A stretch of DNA of 25,398 bases. Source: Thermoplasmata archaeon. Lineage in GTDB: Archaea; Thermoplasmatota; Thermoplasmata; GCA-020350865. A model generated the notes under the pieces. It made no database searches. It had not been told where the DNA came from and was given only the letters and a program-made list of their open reading frames with translations. Both the position numbers and the translations under genes were made by a program. The stretch's first letter is position 1. The number at the start of each line of letters is the position of its first letter. Shown piece after piece: positions 7,669 through 15,177 of the stretch. Location: contig CP070672.1 in assembly GCA_020351895.1 (NCBI GenBank), positions 3,730,636 to 3,756,033 of the forward strand, written 5' to 3'.

Positions 7669-8619
7669 TTACCTTTTTTTGAAATATTCAATGGTTCTTT
7701 TAATACCTTCTTCAAGGGTTATTTCCGGTTCAAATCCCAATTTCACTACGGCCTTATCGATGTTAGGGACCCTTAAATGAACATCAGGATAACCTTCTAC
7801 CTTCCTGAAAACGATATTAGATTTTGATTCAGCCAATCTCTTTACTGTTTGGGCTAGCTCATATATGGACATGGTCTCTTTGGGATTTCCGATGTTGAAC
7901 GCTTCTCCAGTTGCCTCCTTGGAAGCCATGGCTTTTACGATGCCTTTTACAGCATCATCGATATAACACCAAGCCCTTATCTGGGTGCCATCTCCGTTTA
8001 TGATGATATCTTCGTTCTTTAAGGAATTCATCACGAAAGATTGTATCGCACCCTCACCAAGTTGACCCGGGCCATATATGTTGAAGAACCTCAACGGAGT
8101 TACTCCAAGGCCGTACTGCCTGTGAAATGCAAAGGCTAAATGATCGGTAGCCAATTTGCTCACGGCATAACCCCATCTCACCTCATTTACGGGACCTTGT
8201 TCTGTTAGGTCTTCCTCTCTGACATTGTATGCGAAAGGTCCGTAAACCTCGCTTGTGGAGGCGAAAATTATCCTGTCTATGCCGGTTTCCCATGCTGTTT
8301 TGAATACGTTGTATGAACCCATGAAATTCACTTCTATGGTTCTAACTGGTTTTTTTACAACTGTATCTATTCCAGCCACCGCAGCCAAATGAACCACTAT
8401 ATCACAGTCTTTCATTGCATTCTTGAGCTTGTAATCCGCAAGTATATCTCCATTTACGAATTTCACGTTGTCCCTTTCGCGTAACTTTTCATCTATTATG
8501 CCTCTTGATAGGTTGTCAAAAATTATGAGCTCGTTTTCTTCGCAAAGCTTTTTTGAAAGATGTGAGCCTATAAACCCCGCCCCACCAGTGATCATGATCT
8601 TTTTTCCGTAAACCGCCAT
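7669..8619 (-). CDS. NAD-dependent sugar-nucleotide epimerase/dehydratase (extended SDR)
   Basis: A 316-residue extended SDR. GGAGFIG (12-18) binds NAD, STSEVYG (121-127) supplies the catalytic Ser/Thr, and Y151/K155 in GYAVSK are the catalytic pair; the C-terminal half has RFFNIYGPGQ and the WCYIDDAV strand. It belongs with 4-epimerases, 4,6-dehydratases and UDP-glucuronate decarboxylases; which one cannot be settled by eye. Dehydratases normally have an Asp-Glu pair replacing the Thr region; here STSE gives a Glu but no Asp-Glu, which leaves epimerase or decarboxylase open. The frame has a GTG at 8628 but I prefer the ATG at 8619: GGTG precedes it and a TATA box lies 26 bp upstream. It is followed by the formyltransferase gene and is divergent from an aminotransferase gene. 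Confidence 0.84.
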   Translation of the reverse strand: MAVYGKKIMITGGAGFIGSHLSKKLCEENELIIFDNLSRGIIDEKLRERDNVKFVNGDILADYKLKNAMKDCDIVVHLAAVAGIDTVVKKPVRTIEVNFMGSYNVFKTAWETGIDRIIFASTSEVYGPFAYNVREEDLTEQGPVNEVRWGYAVSKLATDHLAFAFHRQYGLGVTPLRFFNIYGPGQLGEGAIQSFVMNSLKNEDIIINGDGTQIRAWCYIDDAVKGIVKAMASKEATGEAFNIGNPKETMSIYELAQTVKRLAESKSNIVFRKVEGYPDVHLRVPNIDKAVVKLGFEPEITLEEGIKRTIEYFKKR

Positions 8620-8640
8620 TTTAAGCACCAGTTAAGGTGT

Positions 8641-8650
8641 GCTATAAATA
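8641..8650 (-). promoter_or_regulatory. TATA box of the SDR-formyltransferase unit
   Basis: Reads TATTTATAGC on the minus strand, centred about 26 bp before the ATG at 8619, so transcription should begin at the start codon. Confidence 0.5.
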
Positions 8651-8659
8651 TTAGGTAAG

Positions 8660-8669
8660 ATTTAAAACT
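8660..8669 (+). promoter_or_regulatory. TATA-like element of the DegT aminotransferase gene
   Basis: ATTTAAAACT centred about 26 bp before the ATG at 8691; no ribosome binding site is seen before that ATG. This fits a leaderless message, as for the divergent SDR gene. Confidence 0.42.
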
Positions 8670-8690
8670 TATTATATCAATATCGTAAAG

Positions 8691-9815
8691 ATGGTGAAAA
8701 ATCATAGGAATATTCCCCTGGCAAGACCTTATTTTCCTCCCGATACAATCGAATCTGTAAGAAAAGTCCTGGATAGTGGGTGGGTTACACAAGGACCAAT
8801 GGTTAGGGAATTTGAAGAGAAATTCGCAAAATTTATTGGATGTAAGCATGCTATTGCCGTAAGTTCTGGCACAGCTGCTCTTCATATTTCACTTCAAGCC
8901 CTTGGAATCGAAAAAAACGATGAGGTGATAATCCCTGACTTTACATTTGCTGCAACAGGAAGTACCGTACTTTTTATGGGGGCAAAACCTGTTTTAGCTG
9001 ACATCGACCTAAGAACCTATTGTATAGACCTAGAGGAAGCAAGAAGAAGAATAACCCAGAAAACAAAGGCCATGGTTCCCGTACATTGTTTCGGCCATCC
9101 GGCCCCTATGGAAGTGGTAATGGAAATAGCAGAAGAAAACGACCTAATTGTAATCGAGGATGCCGCACCCGCCCATGGTGCCGAATGCAATGGAAAGAAA
9201 GTTGGAAATTTTGGAGGCACAGGTTGTTTCAGCTTTCATCCGAGAAAGATAATTTCCACGGGAGAAGGAGGGATGATCACCACCAGTGATGATGATGTGG
9301 CTGAAAAGGCTAGATTGATTAGAAACCATGGTATGAGTTCCATAAAATATGATGATGATAATGAATTTCATTTACCCACATTCGAATTATTGGGTTATAA
9401 TTACCGCATGAGCGATATATTGGCTGCTATTGGTGTGAAACAATTGGGAATCCTAGATAGGGCCATCAAAGAAAGAAGAAGGTTAGCAGGATTCTACAAC
9501 GATCTTATCTCAGATTATGGCATGGATATAGTCATCCCGGAGGAACATGGCAATGTAAAACATGTTTATCAAAGCTATGTGATACTCTTTGGGAAAGAGA
9601 AAATACGGACAGCGGTTTTAAAAGCTTTGAGAAGTAGAGGTATTGGTTGCACAATAGGTACCTTTTCATTGAGCAACTTACCTATATATGATGGCTCGTG
9701 TCCGAATGGGACGAAGGCATTCAATGGCACTCTCGCCTTACCCATGTACGAAGGATTAGAGAATGAAGATGTGGAATACGTTGTTGAATGTTTAAAGGAA
9801 AATTACCAGGAGTAA
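8691..9815 (+). CDS. DegT/DnrJ/EryC1/StrS-family PLP sugar aminotransferase
   Basis: Converts a keto sugar-nucleotide to an amino sugar with glutamate as donor. The 374-residue protein shows SSGTAA (58-63, PLP phosphate binding), D157 in EDAAPAHGA (contacts the pyridine nitrogen), and K186 in SFHPRKIISTGEGG (Schiff-base lysine), followed by GYNYRMSDILAAIG. Length is normal. The family usually has Gln after EDAA (EDAAQAHG); here it is P160. The substrate could be a 4-keto or 3-keto sugar. Divergent from the SDR and formyltransferase genes across 71 bp with two TATA boxes, which suggests joint work: keto sugar, amination, then N-formylation. The gene ends in a T-rich terminator shared with the convergent glycosyltransferase region. 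Confidence 0.9.
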   Translation: MVKNHRNIPLARPYFPPDTIESVRKVLDSGWVTQGPMVREFEEKFAKFIGCKHAIAVSSGTAALHISLQALGIEKNDEVIIPDFTFAATGSTVLFMGAKPVLADIDLRTYCIDLEEARRRITQKTKAMVPVHCFGHPAPMEVVMEIAEENDLIVIEDAAPAHGAECNGKKVGNFGGTGCFSFHPRKIISTGEGGMITTSDDDVAEKARLIRNHGMSSIKYDDDNEFHLPTFELLGYNYRMSDILAAIGVKQLGILDRAIKERRRLAGFYNDLISDYGMDIVIPEEHGNVKHVYQSYVILFGKEKIRTAVLKALRSRGIGCTIGTFSLSNLPIYDGSCPNGTKAFNGTLALPMYEGLENEDVEYVVECLKENYQE

Positions 9816-9828
9816 ATCTATTGCTTGG

Positions 9829-9851
9829 GTTTTTTATTTTTTATTTATTTT
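9829..9851 (+). terminator. T-rich terminator after the aminotransferase gene
   Basis: After the stop codon at 9815 the plus strand has two runs of six T and further T-rich sequence up to 9851, a typical archaeal U-tract terminator. It lies partly in the 3' end of the convergent glycosyltransferase gene. Confidence 0.55.
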
Positions 9852-11098
9852 ACTCCTTTTTGAGCAAAGGATAATAATTCTTCTGTGGTTGGTAAAGATT
9901 CATTGTTTGCCAAAGCTTCATAAATCATCTTATGTTGCTGTGCTGATACCCTTGCAGAGCAGTATTTTAGGGCGTAAGTTCTGTTTTCTAATCCCTTTTT
10001 CCTTGTTTCACCAATGTTATCGCTTAGGTAAATCAACTCATCTTTTGATTCTTTAATAAGTTTATCATCGTCCTGCCAATCAAAAACTCGTAATCCCTTG
10101 CTTTTGGCCAGAAAATCCTTGTACCAACCAATGTTCGAGGCTAACATATATCTTCCCATCATGACCGCTTCTCTACCGAAAGTTGAGAGTAAATCCCATT
10201 CTTTGATATGAAAATGCGGTACAACATCCGCTCCCTTAAGAAGGAAAGGTAGATCAGAGTATCGATATTTACCCATGTAAAAGACATTTTTTGGGTATTT
10301 TTTACTCAGTTTCATAAGGGCTCTCTTCAGAACTATTTGCTCCTTTTCTGGATATCGACGAAAATATCCGGCCCATATGAAGTATATGTCCTTTCTTTTC
10401 GATAGAATCTCTTCTGCGGTTTTTATCAGTACTTTATCACCCCTACCATTCTCGATTGCGCCACCTTTGAATACGATCAATCCCTCCTTCTTCAGATTAT
10501 GTTCGTACCATCCATGGGTATCAACACTTGTAGGATTGAAGACTTCATCATCAATGCCGATAAACGGAAATAATACCAACTTTTTTTTCAAAATTTCTTC
10601 ATGACCTGGAGAATATTTTCGTACCTGATCAAGGAGTATATTTCTATCGAGTTCATCAGCTATTATTATGTCAGGTATGTCCACAATGGCCCGTAAATAG
10701 TATGGATTAGTATCATCATTGACACCTATTATTCCGGAATGTAGACCATAAAAACTCAAAATCACTTTCCTTGGAATTCTGAGGGATTGAAGTAGCTCGG
10801 GTAGCAAAATGAAGCTATGAATGTGAATAATTGCATCCTTACCCATTTCCTGAATTGCCCGAGTGACCCATAGGTTTCTGATATTAATGGTAAGCACGAC
10901 TCTAGGAAAGCATCGGTTTAGAAATGATAGAAATTTATAGGCAATAAAAACCTTTTTCTTGGGCATATGGTCATAGGTAATGTACTCGATATCGAGGTTT
11001 GTTCTTTTGAGGTATTTTATTAGGGTATTTGTGGATGTAACAACTCCTACATTGGATTTGGTGTCAAATTCCCCTAATTCATAGACTTTCAATCCCAA
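9845..11098 (-). CDS. GT4-like glycosyltransferase (GT-B fold), TTG start
   Basis: Putative retaining glycosyltransferase of 417 residues. It begins MGLKVYELGEFDTKSNVG, the usual N-terminal strand and glycine loop of GT-B enzymes, and has a donor-domain strand GLIVFKGGA and a NVFYMGKYRYSDLPFLLKGAD segment; the C-terminal E-x7-E motif is weak (STFGREAVMMGRY), so assignment rests on overall pattern. The start codon is TTG: a stop codon lies just upstream in frame, no ATG occurs in between, and GGTGAT sits exactly 3 nt before the TTG, the same spacing as at 14072 and 21546. It follows the deacetylase gene by 24 bp, last in a minus-strand group. Donor and acceptor unknown; an alternative is a divergent GT1-like enzyme. 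Confidence 0.75.
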   Translation of the reverse strand: MGLKVYELGEFDTKSNVGVVTSTNTLIKYLKRTNLDIEYITYDHMPKKKVFIAYKFLSFLNRCFPRVVLTINIRNLWVTRAIQEMGKDAIIHIHSFILLPELLQSLRIPRKVILSFYGLHSGIIGVNDDTNPYYLRAIVDIPDIIIADELDRNILLDQVRKYSPGHEEILKKKLVLFPFIGIDDEVFNPTSVDTHGWYEHNLKKEGLIVFKGGAIENGRGDKVLIKTAEEILSKRKDIYFIWAGYFRRYPEKEQIVLKRALMKLSKKYPKNVFYMGKYRYSDLPFLLKGADVVPHFHIKEWDLLSTFGREAVMMGRYMLASNIGWYKDFLAKSKGLRVFDWQDDDKLIKESKDELIYLSDNIGETRKKGLENRTYALKYCSARVSAQQHKMIYEALANNESLPTTEELLSFAQKGVK

Positions 11099-11122
11099 TA
11101 TATCACCGTGATGGTTATCATT

Positions 11123-11815
11123 TTATGGATGTATGTGATAGTTCGATTGGTACCAATATAAGGGATGAATAAGAGCATATATCCTTTTCTTTACACCTAT
11201 AAATTGGCATAAACATTTCCCGTCTCCACCCCATTTGCCAAGGCTGTCACTGGTATAATAGATATCCTCAAGAAATACATCCATGTAAGCCTCAAATGAA
11301 AAACCGAAATCTCTAATATCCTTATCCTTCCAAAAATCCCTATTGATTGTGGGCGTAAAATCTCTATGTGGAGCCAAACCTTTTATTGTGATGTCAAAAA
11401 TCGTCTCGAGAAGTTTCTTTTCCCTGAGTAGCACGGTACTTGGATCCTCTCCTGTAATATCTACAAAATCGAGGTGCTCATAATGCAATCCTATGTCATG
11501 GCCTAATTCTATTATTTCTTTAATTATCTTGTAAGTTTCGAAACCAAAAGGATTATATTTATCTGAGTGCACCCGGATAAAATATGTGGCCTTTGCTCCG
11601 TATTTATTTTCGATTTTTGCGAACTCTACAGCCCTTATCGGGGAGAAATCCATATCATGGCGAATTATGAGAAAGTTATCGGCACGTTTCCCCGAAGCGA
11701 AACCTTCCATGCTGATGAACTCATACCCGCTATCCTTTGCAGATTTTAGTATCTCGTCGTAATGCCTGAATGTAAACCGGCATGAAGGCACAGGAATAGA
11801 AGATGAATATTTCAT
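11123..11815 (-). CDS. NodB-like polysaccharide deacetylase-related protein
   Basis: A 230-residue protein resembling carbohydrate esterase family 4. It has the Asp motif as RHDMDFSP (52-59, with H53, D54 and D56) and a His motif as GHDIGLHYEH (105-114, with H106, H111 and H114), then LAPHRDF around 146-152 and a late LIHPLYW. These can form the metal site of a deacetylase. Short and without a signal peptide, so it would act in the cytoplasm, unlike secreted chitin or peptidoglycan deacetylases. AGAGGTG lies before the ATG and its start is 2 bp after the stop of the WbqC-family gene, so the two are cotranscribed. A role in deacetylating or hydrolysing an acyl amino sugar is inference; some proteins of this type have no known activity. 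Confidence 0.72.
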   Translation of the reverse strand: MKYSSSIPVPSCRFTFRHYDEILKSAKDSGYEFISMEGFASGKRADNFLIIRHDMDFSPIRAVEFAKIENKYGAKATYFIRVHSDKYNPFGFETYKIIKEIIELGHDIGLHYEHLDFVDITGEDPSTVLLREKKLLETIFDITIKGLAPHRDFTPTINRDFWKDKDIRDFGFSFEAYMDVFLEDIYYTSDSLGKWGGDGKCLCQFIGVKKRIYALIHPLYWYQSNYHIHP

Positions 11816-11817
11816 AT

Positions 11818-12507
11818 CTAAGCACCTCTTATTAGATCTAAGCTTTTTTTACCCTCGTTAAACAACATGTCTATTATGGACATTTTAGGGATAAATGCTC
11901 CGAACAATTGGTTATAGTAAGGATGGTGAAAGTCCTGGTATTTCAAATTCAAGCCATTTTCCTGGAACATATTCTCATCTGTATAGCTTTTGGCCCCAGT
12001 TCCTGAGAGGTATGTATCTCCTCCAACAGCCATAACGATGTTAACCAAACGCTCAGTGGATTTTCCCTCGATATCAAGCTCTGTGCTTCTTATGAAGGAT
12101 GTTTCAATTCCCATCATCTCGGTAATATTTTTAATGATATATTCATTAAGTTCACATAGTTTTTCCCACTCTTTTTTATACAGTTCTTTGAAGAAGGGTG
12201 AGAAGCTATCAAAATACTGTGCTTTGTTATAGTTGTAGAATATACTTTTCCAGTGTTTCTTTCTCCAGTTTACGTGATTATCTATCTGCACTTCGTTTAT
12301 CAATTGCTTGGAAAAACCTTTTGTCAAAACGGGTACATTGAGATACGTCTCTCCAGCTGCAGTTCTTATCTTATTTCTGTTGACCAGCTGGCCCTTGGGA
12401 TACTGAACATCGTCTAAGAATACAAAAATATCGGAGTTATAGATCTTATGGAAATAGCCTATCCATGGAATATAATTGGGTTGATGGATAGCGACGATCA
12501 TTACCAT
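11818..12507 (-). CDS. WbqC-family protein
   Basis: A 229-residue member of the WbqC-like family, recognised by the N-terminal block AIHQPNYIPWIGYFHK followed by DIFVFLDDVQYPKG and VNRNKI, and by YLSGTGAKSY and a C-terminal MSIIDMLFN segment. These proteins are common in O-antigen and other glycan loci, often next to genes for amino sugars. I know of no firmly established reaction; acylation or aminoacylation of an amino sugar is a guess. Of the two in-frame ATGs (12507 and 12501) I chose 12507, with a GGAGG site 10 nt upstream that lies inside the 3' end of the preceding methyltransferase gene. Gaps of 6 bp upstream and 2 bp downstream indicate an operon. Confidence 0.85.
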   Translation of the reverse strand: MVMIVAIHQPNYIPWIGYFHKIYNSDIFVFLDDVQYPKGQLVNRNKIRTAAGETYLNVPVLTKGFSKQLINEVQIDNHVNWRKKHWKSIFYNYNKAQYFDSFSPFFKELYKKEWEKLCELNEYIIKNITEMMGIETSFIRSTELDIEGKSTERLVNIVMAVGGDTYLSGTGAKSYTDENMFQENGLNLKYQDFHHPYYNQLFGAFIPKMSIIDMLFNEGKKSLDLIRGA

Positions 12508-12513
12508 TTACAG

Positions 12514-13167
12514 TTATCCTCCTTTTTCTCCATAAATAAAGAATTTATCCCATTGATGCAATGGCAGAATTGTACCATCTGAAGTGGAGAATGCTGCGAT
12601 TTTGATGATTTTTACCCCTAAAGATTCTAAATATTCGCTCAATTCTTCGGGTACGAACAATATTTGGGATTGTCTTGCATAATCATCGGGAGATTTTTCA
12701 TATTTGTGGTTGCCTTCATAATTCTTATCCATAGTTGTTATAAATAATTGGCCTTTAAGCTTTAAAACCCGAACGATTTCCTTGATGGCCTGGTTGGGAG
12801 AGCCATTAAATGCGGATAAGACTCCCATGCAGGTTATACAATCCAAGAAATCATCCTTGAAGGGGAGTCTTAAAATGTCACCTTTTAGGAAGTTGGCACT
12901 GGTATCCTTCTTTTTGGCTATTTTCAGCATATTTGAAGAGTTATCGAGTCCAATTAGAGAAATATTTTCATTTGTTCTGCTAAGCAGTTCTTCAAAGTTA
13001 CCGGTCCCGCAACCGATATCAAGTATTTTCATGTTTTCTTCAATTGCTACATTAGAAAGGCACACCTTATACCTTGATAGCATACTTTGGTAGGATGTAC
13101 AAGCAACCCTTTTGTAATCTTCATTGTACTTTGCTACCCTCTCATCATACCATTTACTCCAGTCCAT
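12514..13167 (-). CDS. Class I SAM-dependent methyltransferase
   Basis: A 217-residue Rossmann-fold methyltransferase with motif I ILDIGCGTGNFEE near residue 50, the acidic ribose-binding strand IGLDNSSNMLKIA, and LRLPFKDDFLDCI as motif II, typical of the Methyltransf_11 group. The target could be a sugar hydroxyl, carboxyl or amine. The frame opens with a GTG at 13173 but ATG at 13167 directly fits the usual start and has GGTGTGA before it. It heads a tight minus-strand group with WbqC-family, deacetylase and GT4 genes, so the substrate is probably a glycan or its precursor. It is similar in layout to the neighbouring methyltransferase at 13281-13901, perhaps an old duplication. Confidence 0.82.
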   Translation of the reverse strand: MDWSKWYDERVAKYNEDYKRVACTSYQSMLSRYKVCLSNVAIEENMKILDIGCGTGNFEELLSRTNENISLIGLDNSSNMLKIAKKKDTSANFLKGDILRLPFKDDFLDCITCMGVLSAFNGSPNQAIKEIVRVLKLKGQLFITTMDKNYEGNHKYEKSPDDYARQSQILFVPEELSEYLESLGVKIIKIAAFSTSDGTILPLHQWDKFFIYGEKGG

Positions 13168-13280
13168 TCTCACACCGTTTAAAAAATGACAAGTTCTGCA
13201 ACAATATAAAATTTTTTACCCTATAATAAATGTTATCCCATCATTATCATGAATATATGCTCTATCTTTTGTATTCTATC

Positions 13281-13901
13281 TCATATGGATGCTTTTCTGT
13301 ATAAATATAGGGTGAAATCATGGGGCATGTAATCATGGCGCAAAAGAACCCATCTTGTCACCTCTTTCATGCAGTATTCAAAAAGCTCCTCAGGTGGGGA
13401 GGCATAACCAGGTCCGTTGGGGTCAAAATCAGGATAGTATTTGCTTTGTAGTCCTACTGCCACTCCAATCCTACATAGATCGAACATTTTCTTTATCATA
13501 AGCCTTTCCAATATCTCGTTATTCCCCGTCTTAAAACAATTGAATCCAGTTGATAGAACATAGTCGTATTTCTCCTTTTCTTCCATCTCTAATATGTCAC
13601 TAGCCTCGAAATTTAACTGGGGTTTTTTCTTTTTAGCAATGTCTATCATTTTTGATGAAATGTCCACGCCGTAGTATTCTACTTCAATCCCCTTTTTACT
13701 TAAAAAGTCGTATAGATCTCCAAAGCCACAGCCAACATCTAAGATACTCTTATTTTGTAAATCCCCTACCTCTATTAGTATCTGAAATTTCCTATTTTGT
13801 GTCTCCTTTGAGCCATAAGCCAATGCCTTAAATGAATCCCCGTGCTTATTGATTTGCCCATCCCAGATGTCTTTTGCTTTTTTATGGTCAATTTCCACCA
13901 T
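13281..13901 (-). CDS. Class I SAM-dependent methyltransferase
   Basis: A 206-residue methyltransferase with motif I ILDVGCGFGDLYDF (about 53-66), the acidic strand YYGVDISSKMIDIAKKK and a motif-II-like SDILEMEEKEKYDYVLS. The tail is short, without an obvious substrate domain. GAGGTGAT lies about 10 nt before the ATG at 13901. A 113-bp gap with its own TATA-like sequence (near 13205-13215) separates it from the next methyltransferase gene, so the two may be transcribed separately. Its N-terminus (KALAYGSKETQNRKF) resembles the same region of the neighbour (RVACTSYQSMLSRYK), suggesting a shared origin. Substrate unknown; the surroundings point to a sugar. Confidence 0.8.
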   Translation of the reverse strand: MVEIDHKKAKDIWDGQINKHGDSFKALAYGSKETQNRKFQILIEVGDLQNKSILDVGCGFGDLYDFLSKKGIEVEYYGVDISSKMIDIAKKKKPQLNFEASDILEMEEKEKYDYVLSTGFNCFKTGNNEILERLMIKKMFDLCRIGVAVGLQSKYYPDFDPNGPGYASPPEELFEYCMKEVTRWVLLRHDYMPHDFTLYLYRKASI

Positions 13902-13986
13902 AAACCACCATCACCTCGTATAAACAATTTATATCATATGAACTTTTTGAACTGATTATTGAAATCCTATTGTGTATAAACCATAA

Positions 13987-13996
13987 TATCGCGATA
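13987..13996. promoter_or_regulatory. Perfect 10-bp palindrome in a divergent intergenic region
   Basis: TATCGCGATA lies between the divergent genes at 13901 and 14072. It could be an operator for both; it could also be chance in AT-rich sequence. Confidence 0.25.
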
Positions 13997-14071
13997 ATAT
14001 GCTACGAAGAATTTAAATTGAATCAAGTTCTTTCTTTTAAAAAATACTGACTTTCTTTCGAAGGTGATATC

Positions 14072-15103
14072 ATGATTCCCCATTCGAGACCAACAATAGA
14101 AAAAGAGGATATTAAAGCGGTTTCTGATGTAATGAAATCGCTGCATATAGCTATTGGCCCCAAAACCAGGGAATTTGAAAAGAAAATGAGTGCCTATATT
14201 GGTGTAAATGATACAGTGGCTACTTCTTCCGGAACCACGGCATTACACCTTGCTTTAGAATGCTTGGGTGTCGATAAAAAAGATGAGGTGATCCTACCTA
14301 CAGGTGTTTGTCATTCGCTTTTAAACAGCATCTATTACTGTGGTGCAAAACCGATTCTTGTGGACATCGATTACCATGATTTGAATTTATCTGTGGCGGA
14401 TGTAAAAAGAAAAACCTCCTCAAAAACAAAGGCGATTATCGTTCCCCATATGTATGGAAAACCGGCGGATCTGTACCCTCTCTTGGATTTAGGTATCTAT
14501 ATAATTGAAGACTGTGCCCATGCCATTGGCGCTTGCATTGGGAATAAAAAGGCGGGTAGCATAGGTGACGCAGCCATGTTTTCGTTCTATGCAACTAAAA
14601 TGATGGCCACAGGGGAAGGCGGAATGGTGACCTTCAAATCAAAGGAAGCCCTAAACAAGGCTCGAGATCTAAGAGAATATAATTTCAAAAAGACCTATAA
14701 AATACGGTATAACTATAAAATGACAGATATGCAGGCAGCATTGGGAATCACCCAATTAGGGAGATTGCCCGAATTCATCCAAAAAAGGAAGGCTCTGGCA
14801 GAATCCTATAATAAAGCTTTACGATCTATCCCGGCGATATTACCAGATCTTGATGGAAGTGTGTTTTACAGATATATTATGCATCTAAAAAAACCAAACG
14901 TCAAAAAGATCGTGAAGGCACTCGAAAAAAGTGGTGTCTCTTCACAATGCCCAATCCACCCATTACATAGGTTATTGAATGTAAAGGGATTTAATACCGC
15001 TGAAAAGGCCCTAAAAACTGCCCTTTCCATACCGATTTATCCTTCACTCTCTGAAATGGAATTTGATACAATAGTTAAGGCCGTGAAGGCCGAGGTCAAA
15101 TGA
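14072..15103 (+). CDS. Second DegT/DnrJ-family PLP sugar aminotransferase
   Basis: A 343-residue sugar aminotransferase: TSSGTTA (51-57, phosphate binding), D147 in EDCAHAIGA, and K176 in MFSFYATKMMATGEGGMV (Schiff-base lysine), followed by RYNYKMTDMQAALG. It is shorter than the first one (374) and quite different in sequence, so it probably handles another keto sugar. The family's Gln after EDCA is replaced by H150, as in some PseC/VioA-like members. GGTGAT lies exactly 3 nt before the ATG. It overlaps or adjoins the PIG-L-type deacetylase gene; the ATG at 15100 overlaps its TGA. Regulation may involve the TATA-like sequence at about 14009-14018 and the palindrome at 13987. Confidence 0.88.
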   Translation: MIPHSRPTIEKEDIKAVSDVMKSLHIAIGPKTREFEKKMSAYIGVNDTVATSSGTTALHLALECLGVDKKDEVILPTGVCHSLLNSIYYCGAKPILVDIDYHDLNLSVADVKRKTSSKTKAIIVPHMYGKPADLYPLLDLGIYIIEDCAHAIGACIGNKKAGSIGDAAMFSFYATKMMATGEGGMVTFKSKEALNKARDLREYNFKKTYKIRYNYKMTDMQAALGITQLGRLPEFIQKRKALAESYNKALRSIPAILPDLDGSVFYRYIMHLKKPNVKKIVKALEKSGVSSQCPIHPLHRLLNVKGFNTAEKALKTALSIPIYPSLSEMEFDTIVKAVKAEVK

Positions 15104-15127
15104 TTTTTTCTAAATCTGTAATAGTAA

Positions 15128-15139
15128 TTTATATAAATA
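15128..15139 (+). promoter_or_regulatory. Strong TATA-like sequence near the start of the deacetylase gene
   Basis: TTTATATAAATA. A start about 25 bp downstream would fall near 15160, just before the ATGs at 15178 and 15190. It argues for an independent promoter and for a start downstream of 15100. Confidence 0.45.
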
Positions 15140-15177
15140 GTCTAGTATTTAACTCGGTAATTGAACATTTCGAGTTG

